7,976 nucleotides of DNA from Globobulimina sp. (lineage: Eukaryota > Foraminifera > Rotaliida). The notes under the pieces were generated by a model that saw only the letters and a list, made by a program, of their open reading frames with translations, was not told where the DNA came from and made no database searches. Location of the stretch: the NCBI GenBank assembly GCA_003354225.1, contig PIVH01000101.1:1-7976 (forward strand), written 5' to 3'. This document shows positions 1-5,376 of this stretch, piece by piece; within the stretch, counting starts at the first letter, position 1; every line of letters begins with the position of its first letter. The position numbers and the translations under genes are program-made.

Positions 1-6
1 TGTTTT

Positions 7-11
7 AAAAA
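7..11 (-). terminator. RNA polymerase III T-run terminator
   Basis: Five consecutive T residues on the minus strand lie directly after the discriminator base of the tRNA-like sequence. Runs of four or more T end Pol III transcripts in eukaryotes, so the position supports real or recent Pol III transcription of that gene. Confidence 0.5.
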
Positions 12-75
12 TGTGATGATTGGGATTTGAACCCAAATATTCTTCAATAAGACGCTCTCTTTGAGCTATCATCAC
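12..75 (-). tRNA. tRNA-like gene, Phe(GAA)-like but shortened; possible tRNA pseudogene
   Basis: Read on the minus strand, positions 75-69 (GTGATGA) pair perfectly with 19-13 (TCATCAC) as a 7-bp acceptor stem, and A12 sits in the discriminator place. A D-stem GCTC/GAGC (66-63 with 57-54), a 5-bp T-stem TTGGG/CCCAA and a 7-nt T-loop TTCAAAT follow. The B box GGTTCAAATCC and an A-box-like start TAGCTCA are visible. The loop TTGAAGA (47-41) would carry anticodon GAA, as in tRNA-Phe. Oddities: the whole gene is only 64 nt, the D-loop is 5 nt without the usual GG pair, and only 16 nt lie between G53 and the T-stem, too few for a standard anticodon arm plus variable loop. It may therefore be a decayed tRNA, a tRNA-derived element, or a truly reduced tRNA. 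The tRNA ancestry is well supported; function is uncertain. Confidence 0.55.
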
Positions 76-452
76 AAGAATAGATTTGTACGCGGCCGCT
101 GTCCACGGTCTATGGCCACGCTTGGTTTTTGTCCACGGCGCTCCGCATGCCGTCTCATAATAATTAGTTCTTGGGATTTCGCCCATTGATATTCCAATAA
201 TGAGTTGCTTTTCATTCTCGCCGCCTTAATATATGACGGCATTTATTCTCTCTTTCTCGCATTTAGACATGATACTTAATGATTCAACGCTATTGCACTC
301 AAAGGTTGCTTTTGGCATAACACTCGGTAACCTCTCGGGTGGACGTGGGAACTCTACAGTAGCATCTACTTTCATACAGTTAATCTTAGTCTAGGTGACG
401 TTAAACTGAAGTTTTGTGTTTGCACACTAAGAAAAAATTAGTTTAGAGTACT
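76..452. other. Intergenic region with GC-rich block and small hairpins
   Basis: No coding frame is convincing here. Positions 90-150 are clearly richer in G and C than the rest of the window, contain the palindrome GCGGCCGC (92-99) and two copies of GTCCACGG 30 nt apart (101-108 and 131-138). Further right, CACTCG (321-326) can pair with CGGGTG (336-341) with one G-U pair, and AGTAG/CTACT (358-370) closes a 3-nt loop. These could belong to an unannotated structured RNA, but I could not match the region to U1, U2, U4, U5, U6, 5S, SRP or RNase P RNA. It also contains the 3' flank of the minus-strand transporter gene. Confidence 0.35.
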
Positions 453-473
453 CTAATAATAGTAATAGTAATA
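453..473 (-). repeat. Trinucleotide run encoding a poly-tyrosine C-terminus
   Basis: The transporter ends with alternating TAT and TAC codons giving six tyrosines, immediately followed by TAG. The plus strand shows it as an AATAGT-type short repeat. It probably arose by repeat slippage at the 3' end of the gene. Confidence 0.6.
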
Positions 474-2237
474 CCTAGGTTTAACCCAGTGTTTGAGCGA
501 TAAATAAAAAAAACACTGAAACAAACATGCCAATCCGCATAACATTAATATACAGTTGAACAAATTTACATTTTGCATCTCAAAATTCTCCAATATACGA
601 TCACCTTTCACAGTTTTTGTTGAACTTAATTTAAAATGTAAATCATGAAAATCCAAATACATCATATATTTAGTTGCGTATGTAAACGGTGATAAATAAT
701 AAAATATCTTACAATGCATTTGTATGTCAGAGAATAATAACATCGGCCCACCACAAAATTGTCCAAAAATTGCTGTTGAAGCGAACACTGCGGAAAAATT
801 AATTAGATAATCACATGATATCGTCGATAGAAATAAACTCCAAATCTCCATACAAGCACTTAAACAGAAAAAACATATAAAATGCATCAGACAGTAATGA
901 TAAAACTGATAATTATGCTCGAATGGCACCGGTTGAACTAAATTGATAGCAATGCCCACAAAAAGTAAACAATTTAAGAGTATCCACGGCATCATCGATA
1001 AAACGGTGGATACACAATATGCCAACGGACAATATTTATTACTATGAAATCTTTGTGAAATATATAAATTGCGATTATCTAAAAAAAACATAATATTCGC
1101 TAAACTCAGCATTGCGCCATGTATTATTTCTCCATTTAAAAAATAAGTATGATTTTGGATGCTATTTCTTGTGTTTTGCACATCAAAATATTGGCAGCCA
1201 AACAGTAATCCACTAAAAAACATTGAAACTGCTCTGATCCAAAAAGATTGAATGTTTCTGGTATTTACTAAAAAATTTCGTTTTGTTAAAATGGAGATTT
1301 GTTTTCGGATTGAAATATTTTGCATATTTGTGGTGAATTGGAACATTTGTTGGTGATTATGATTATATGAAGATAATATTCGAAATATATTTTTTAATAT
1401 TTTTTTTTTATGAATGAGATTAAATTTTTGAATTAAAATATTTTCATTCTTTTCATTATCGACAATATCAATAATATCATCAATATGTTTGAATTTAGAA
1501 TTACAAATCTGAACTAATACTAAATTAAAATATGGAATGCAATTTTGTGTTTTATCAAAATATAATGTTTTACCATTTTGCAATATACTTAAATAGAATC
1601 CATTTTTATTCATCATATTAAATAGTCTTTGCGATGGTTGATGTATGGAAATAATAATAGTATGACCATAATTTTTTAACTCATTTAAAATATTGAATAT
1701 ATTATATGCATTTTTGGAATCTAAACCACTTAATATTTCGTCCAAAAATAATACATTTGGTTGATTAATTATTTGAGTGGCAATGAAACATCTTTTCCTC
1801 TCACCAAATGATGCATTTTTAATCAATGTATGCCGACATTTTATTAAACCAAAAGCGTTTAATAAGTCATTGATTTTCTCAATATTACAATCTTTTAAGT
1901 AGCACGAATATTTTATACATTCGGCAATGGTCAATTGTTGATTTAAGATGGAATCTTGTGGACAGTACACTGAACAGTCATAATTACGTGTTCTGCTTAA
2001 AATATTATTATAATATACCGAGCCTGATAAATATTTCTCTGAATTGCGCCTCATTCCACATAAGATCTCAATTAAACTTGTTTTACCACTGCCTGAATGT
2101 CCTACAATGCATAAAACATTTCCTCCTTCCACATATCCTGAGATATTCTCTAAAATCTTTCTATTTGGCACTGAATAATTTATATTCTCCCAGCATAACG
2201 ACACTGAACATTTTAACTTGCTAAAGGAGGGTAACAT
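453..2237 (-). CDS. ABC transporter, ABCG/White-type half transporter
   Basis: A 594-residue half transporter with the ABCG order: nucleotide-binding domain first, membrane domain second. ABCG proteins use ATP to move lipids, sterols or drugs across membranes as homo- or heterodimers; the substrate here cannot be told. Counting from the ATG at 2237: Walker A GHSGSGKTS at 46-54, Q-loop CPQD at 92-95, signature ASFGERKR at about 142-149, Walker B VLFLDE at 162-167, D-loop SGLD at 170-173, and the switch histidine in IHQPS at 199. Six hydrophobic segments fall near 333-351, 369-387, 408-434, 446-472, 476-496 and 559-583, with the long last external loop typical of ABCG. The signature has Phe for the usual first Gly of SGGE, and DEPTSGLD reads DEILSGLD. 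The protein ends in six tyrosines before TAG. The frame is open 45 nt further upstream without an ATG, so 2237 is the start I chose. Length fits the family. Divergent from the next gene. Confidence 0.9.
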   Translation of the reverse strand: MLPSFSKLKCSVSLCWENINYSVPNRKILENISGYVEGGNVLCIVGHSGSGKTSLIEILCGMRRNSEKYLSGSVYYNNILSRTRNYDCSVYCPQDSILNQQLTIAECIKYSCYLKDCNIEKINDLLNAFGLIKCRHTLIKNASFGERKRCFIATQIINQPNVLFLDEILSGLDSKNAYNIFNILNELKNYGHTIIISIHQPSQRLFNMMNKNGFYLSILQNGKTLYFDKTQNCIPYFNLVLVQICNSKFKHIDDIIDIVDNEKNENILIQKFNLIHKKKILKNIFRILSSYNHNHQQMFQFTTNMQNISIRKQISILTKRNFLVNTRNIQSFWIRAVSMFFSGLLFGCQYFDVQNTRNSIQNHTYFLNGEIIHGAMLSLANIMFFLDNRNLYISQRFHSNKYCPLAYCVSTVLSMMPWILLNCLLFVGIAINLVQPVPFEHNYQFYHYCLMHFICFFCLSACMEIWSLFLSTISCDYLINFSAVFASTAIFGQFCGGPMLLFSDIQMHCKIFYYLSPFTYATKYMMYLDFHDLHFKLSSTKTVKGDRILENFEMQNVNLFNCILMLCGLACLFQCFFYLSLKHWVKPRYYYYYY

Positions 2238-2314
2238 TGTATTGTAAACATTTAAACATTTAAAGTAAAGTGCAAGTGTCAAAAATAAAACAGAAACAGA
2301 AACAAAAACGCAAA
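2238..2314. promoter_or_regulatory. Compact 77-bp divergent promoter region
   Basis: These 77 bases separate the ATG of the minus-strand ABCG gene from the ATG of the plus-strand membrane-protein gene, so they must hold both 5' leaders and probably both promoters. Two adjacent copies of AAACATTT lie at 2246-2253 and 2254-2261, and a purine-rich CAGAAA-type repeat at about 2291-2308 precedes the plus-strand start. No clear TATA box is visible. Promoter activity is inferred from layout alone. Confidence 0.45.
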
Positions 2315-3127
2315 ATGATGAGTGTTACTAGTATTTTCGGTGTAGCATTATTAGGTGTGGCATATTGTGAATTAACAAATTTCGTTTCGATACCAATGAC
2401 ATGTGATGGCGGTCCACTTCCAGCGCAAGTACCATTTTTTATCGATCCAAATGGTGCAACGGATGGTTTAGTTCCTGTCGATGCTGTTAATTTCCATAAT
2501 AGATATGAACACTGCGCAACTGAATTTTTTAATGATCAAATCGATGTAGATACATTTTTATCAGATGCGGCATTAGCTGCGAATGGGCGACAATGTGCTG
2601 ATGCCACCGGGCATTGTACTTTGTTTAGTGATGCGACATGGAGGGGAGAAATGGCGACACTCCAAGGATATGTGGATGTGATTTCAAGCAAATATAGATT
2701 TGAGAGTGTTGGTGGGTTCGCCTATCGCATAAAAGGACAACGCAAATTAGTGCTTGAAATGGCAGATCCTCCGGAGGGTTACGCAGCGGGCCAAGAAATA
2801 ACGAATGATTTTACACAGCAATTAGTGTTTGACGCGCAAGGCAAAGTGTTAAAGGTGACAACAGACACAAAAGGATTGGCAACAAAATTAGAGGAATGGG
2901 GCCTTAGCAATTTAGGCCGCTATGGATTTGCCAAAGTTAATCCTGTATCAAACACAATTCGTCGAAATCCAAATCCAAATACAATTGTCGCACTTGATGA
3001 AGAATCTGTGTTTTATATTTGTTTAGTTGCTGCCTTATTAGTTTTATCATTCACTGTTTGTACGGTGTCATCGCAGAAATATAAATATGATAATCAAGTT
3101 GTGGCATATTCTGATGCAACTTTATAA
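2315..3127 (+). CDS. Unrecognised type I membrane protein with signal peptide
   Basis: I do not recognise this 270-residue protein. It starts at ATGATG (2315), preceded by AAA at -3 to -1, and opens with a signal peptide (about residues 1-18, ending VAYC). The predicted luminal or external part (about 19-230) has four cysteines, 30, 67, 94 and 101, enough for two disulfides. A single membrane segment lies at about 232-251, followed by a 19-residue tail rich in tyrosine and polar residues. Residues about 65-195 alternate helix-like and strand-like stretches (a run around YRIKGQRKLVLEM and another around QQLVFDAQGKVLKV), which loosely resembles an NTF2/SnoaL-like fold; that is a weak guess. A short NPNPNT run lies at 218-223. 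Codons are visibly richer in G and C than in the neighbouring genes, which may reflect high expression or a different origin. No intron is seen. Confidence 0.75.
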   Translation: MMSVTSIFGVALLGVAYCELTNFVSIPMTCDGGPLPAQVPFFIDPNGATDGLVPVDAVNFHNRYEHCATEFFNDQIDVDTFLSDAALAANGRQCADATGHCTLFSDATWRGEMATLQGYVDVISSKYRFESVGGFAYRIKGQRKLVLEMADPPEGYAAGQEITNDFTQQLVFDAQGKVLKVTTDTKGLATKLEEWGLSNLGRYGFAKVNPVSNTIRRNPNPNTIVALDEESVFYICLVAALLVLSFTVCTVSSQKYKYDNQVVAYSDATL

Positions 3128-3219
3128 TTTTTGTTTTGTTTTGTGATTGTGCTTTTATTACTATATTAATATTCCAGTAACATTTAGTTACATATTTGTA
3201 AACTTTTTTTTCTCGGCCT

Positions 3220-3781
3220 TGATATTTGTGCTCGAATCCTGAAAACGATATGTGATCTGAATTCTGAAATATGTTCAAATCTAATTTATTAATATCCAGC
3301 AGCAACACTCAGATTTGGCATGGTAATAAAGTAAGGGAATGATGAACCAGATTATATAAAGAAATTATTTGGATTGGTATAATTTGAGCAATAGCGAATA
3401 ATAAACCAATATAAATACAATGATAAAATACTAATTATAATTTCATATCTTGTTGGAACACTAATATTGCATTTGGGCATTATTTTAATTGCAATTGGTA
3501 TTTGCTTGCTTTGTATTAATATTATGATATTTAATTTATTCTAAATTAGAACTGGAAAGATCAAATTGGTAATCTCCAGTCTTCCACACTAATCACATAT
3601 TCTTAATTTTGTGCCATATACAGTATATATTGGTTTATTGTTCGCTATTGCTGGTTCATCATTCCCTTACTTTATTACCATGCCAAATCTGAGTGTTGCT
3701 GCTGGATATTAATAAATTAGGTTTGAACATATTTCAGAATTCAGATCACATATCGTTTTCAGGATTCGAGCACAAATATCA
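3220..3781. mobile_element. Fold-back (long inverted repeat) element, MITE-like
   Basis: The left arm 3220-3350 is the reverse complement of 3651-3781 over 131 bp with a single mismatch (AAATC versus AAACC). After a left-arm-only stretch of 38 nt (3351-3388), pairing resumes between about 3389-3414 and 3626-3650. The remaining centre is AT-rich spacer with no coding frame. Both outer ends read TGATATTTGTGCTCG when read inward. No clear target-site duplication flanks it (TCTCGGCCT on the left, GACTCAAGT on the right), and it encodes no transposase. It begins 92 bp after the stop of the membrane-protein gene and may lie in its 3' UTR. It could be a non-autonomous transposon, a fold-back element, or a source of hairpin RNA. 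Confidence 0.75.
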
Positions 3782-3822
3782 GACTCAAGTGCAAGGATAT
3801 TCGACGTACGAATCTCACTGTA

Positions 3823-3846
3823 AAATCAAATCAAATCAAATCAAAT
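3823..3846. repeat. AAATC pentanucleotide microsatellite
   Basis: Four full AAATC units plus a partial AAAT lie in tandem, upstream of CIAO1. This is a simple sequence repeat with no evident function. Confidence 0.8.
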
Positions 3847-4033
3847 TGTAAGCAATATTACATGTTTAATAATTCATTTTTTAGATTGCGAATATATTTT
3901 TAATTTAGCAATCAGTTTTCTGCGGTGCACAAGTTTGGTGACACCGATTTGTGTTAAAAATGCGCTGTATATATTTATTTTAGCACATTTGTAATCTAAG
4001 ATTTAAAAAAAACTTCTTAGTACGTACACTAAA
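3847..4033 (+). promoter_or_regulatory. Putative CIAO1 upstream region with TATA-like stretch
   Basis: TATATATTTAT at 3968-3978 lies about 55-65 bp before the CIAO1 ATG and is followed by an A-run. CGGTG (3923-3927) can pair with CACCG (3942-3946) around a 14-nt loop. The role as promoter is inferred from position; such AT-rich motifs are common by chance in this DNA. Confidence 0.25.
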
Positions 4034-5257
4034 ATGACCATGGAAACAAACCTTGAAATCAAACAAGATATTTTATCAAATTGTCATGATAACAAATGTG
4101 GAACAAAATTAAGATTATTGTATTCATTAAGTGGTCATTCAGATCGTGTTTGGTGTTGTTCGTGGAATCCAAATAAAACTATTTTAGTCTCAACATCAGG
4201 CGATAAAACAATAAAACTATGGGTTTATTCATTGATGGACAATAACTTTAATTGTGTTCAAACATTGGATGCCCACACTCGAACCGTTCGAAGCATATCA
4301 TGGCACCCTTCGGGAAATATGTTTTGTTCGGCTTCTTTTGATGGAACCATCGGAATTTGGAAGAGATCCGAAAATATAGAAAATATAAGCAATAATATAT
4401 TGGAATTTGAATGTGTTGATTTGCTCGAAGGACATGACAACGAAGTTAAAGCTTTATCGTGGGACTGTTCCGGCAGATTATTAGCGTCCTGTTCTAGAGA
4501 TAAATCAGTTTGGATTTGGGAATATGATGACGCTGACGATGGGTTTGAAGTTGCTGCAGTGAAAAGGTCACATTTAGGAGATGTTAAATGTGTGGAATGG
4601 CATCCATTTGAAGCATTTTTAGTATCCACCTCGTACGATGATACAATAAAAACTTATAAATATGATAAATCGGAAGATGATTGGTATGTTAATCAAATAT
4701 TAAAAACACATAAATCCACTGTTTGGCACTCAGCATTTAATCCGTTGGATGGTTCCGAATTTGTAACATGTTCCGATGATCAATCGCTTGTAATTTGGGA
4801 GAAAATGAGTGTTAATGATAACGAGAATAATGAGAAGATGGATGTCGATGATGATGGAGATTTAGTAAATATTGATGAGTTAGCATATAAATTACAACAA
4901 CGTATTGAAAATGTCCATGATGAAGCTATTTATTGCGTTGATTGGTTAGTTAATAAAAACGATGGAGTTAATATTATTGGGAGCTGTTCAGGCGATAATT
5001 CATTTAAATTATTTAATAAAAATAAGATCAAAAATGAATGGCAAATGTTGATTCAACAAAATGATGCACATAAAAATGATGTGAATTGGATTGAATTTGG
5101 TCCTCGCAAAGAACAAGGTGTTTATCTCATTGCTACCGCATCGGATGATGGCTTAATTTCAATTTGGGAAATGCAAACTGCAGTTGATTTGGATATGTAT
5201 CAAGATGGTGACAACGAAGATGATGCATATGATGATATTGTTAATGCAATTGATTGA
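4034..5257 (+). CDS. CIAO1: CIAO1/Cia1 WD40 protein of cytosolic Fe-S assembly
   Basis: A 407-residue seven-bladed WD40 propeller. The family forms the CIA targeting complex (with CIAO2B and MMS19 in humans), which hands Fe-S clusters to cytosolic and nuclear proteins. Blades lie at about residues 27-63, 75-109, 126-162, 173-209, 218-256, 291-327 and 338-379, with GH starts (GHSDRV, GHDNEV) and KLW, GIW, WIW, VIW and SIW ends. Family-like stretches include GDKTIKLW in blade 1 and the SWHPSG and CSRDKSVWIW segments of blades 2 and 3. Known CIAO1/Cia1 proteins are about 330-340 residues; the extra length here is an acidic insertion between blades 5 and 6 (about 258-290, with DNENNEKMDVDDDGD) and an acidic tail (about 386-407). 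The start ATG (4034) has AAA before it; a second ATG follows two codons later. No intron is seen. The next gene starts 119 bp downstream on the same strand. Confidence 0.92.
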   Translation: MTMETNLEIKQDILSNCHDNKCGTKLRLLYSLSGHSDRVWCCSWNPNKTILVSTSGDKTIKLWVYSLMDNNFNCVQTLDAHTRTVRSISWHPSGNMFCSASFDGTIGIWKRSENIENISNNILEFECVDLLEGHDNEVKALSWDCSGRLLASCSRDKSVWIWEYDDADDGFEVAAVKRSHLGDVKCVEWHPFEAFLVSTSYDDTIKTYKYDKSEDDWYVNQILKTHKSTVWHSAFNPLDGSEFVTCSDDQSLVIWEKMSVNDNENNEKMDVDDDGDLVNIDELAYKLQQRIENVHDEAIYCVDWLVNKNDGVNIIGSCSGDNSFKLFNKNKIKNEWQMLIQQNDAHKNDVNWIEFGPRKEQGVYLIATASDDGLISIWEMQTAVDLDMYQDGDNEDDAYDDIVNAID

Positions 5258-5376
5258 TCCTTGCACAGCTCACAAGATAACTAAATATTTTTATTTATCT
5301 GATGGCTAGCTTGCAGGCTTAGTTGCAGCACCCAAAAAAAGTGAAGTCTTGTTGATTTCCGCAACATGAGGAGATA
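5258..5376 (+). promoter_or_regulatory. CIAO1 3' flank and leader of the next gene, with a 3-codon uORF
   Basis: This 119-bp spacer must carry the end signals of CIAO1 (an AT-rich run at about 5283-5298) and the promoter and leader of the next gene. A tiny upstream frame, ATG AGG AGA TAA (5366-5377), ends in TAATG so that its stop shares one base with the main ATG at 5377. If the leader is transcribed from further upstream, translation could pass from one to the other by reinitiation. Confidence 0.35.

Noticed and set aside
66-75. C box (GTGATGA) of a C/D snoRNA on the minus strand
   Set aside because: No D box CTGA at the expected far end, while the acceptor, T-arm and B box fit a tRNA-like gene.
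92-99. GCGGCCGC as a cloning-vector scar
   Set aside because: The flanking GC-rich sequence does not resemble a vector or linker I recognise, and a single 8-bp palindrome is weak evidence; natural origin is simpler.
271-300. U1 snRNA-like pieces ATACTTA and ATTGCACTC
   Set aside because: The 5' segment does not continue as the splice-site-pairing sequence, the order and stems do not fit U1, and no Sm site is present.
1958-2224. 88-residue plus-strand frame inside the ABC transporter gene
   Set aside because: It lies antisense over the Walker A and Q-loop coding region and has no protein-like features of its own.
3051-3308. 85-residue minus-strand frame over the end of the membrane-protein gene and the left inverted arm
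   Set aside because: Part of it is repeat sequence shared with the right arm and part is antisense to a real gene; low complexity and no domain.
4258-4629. 123-residue minus-strand frame within CIAO1
   Set aside because: Antisense shadow of the WD40 repeats; serine-rich composition follows from the opposite-strand codons.
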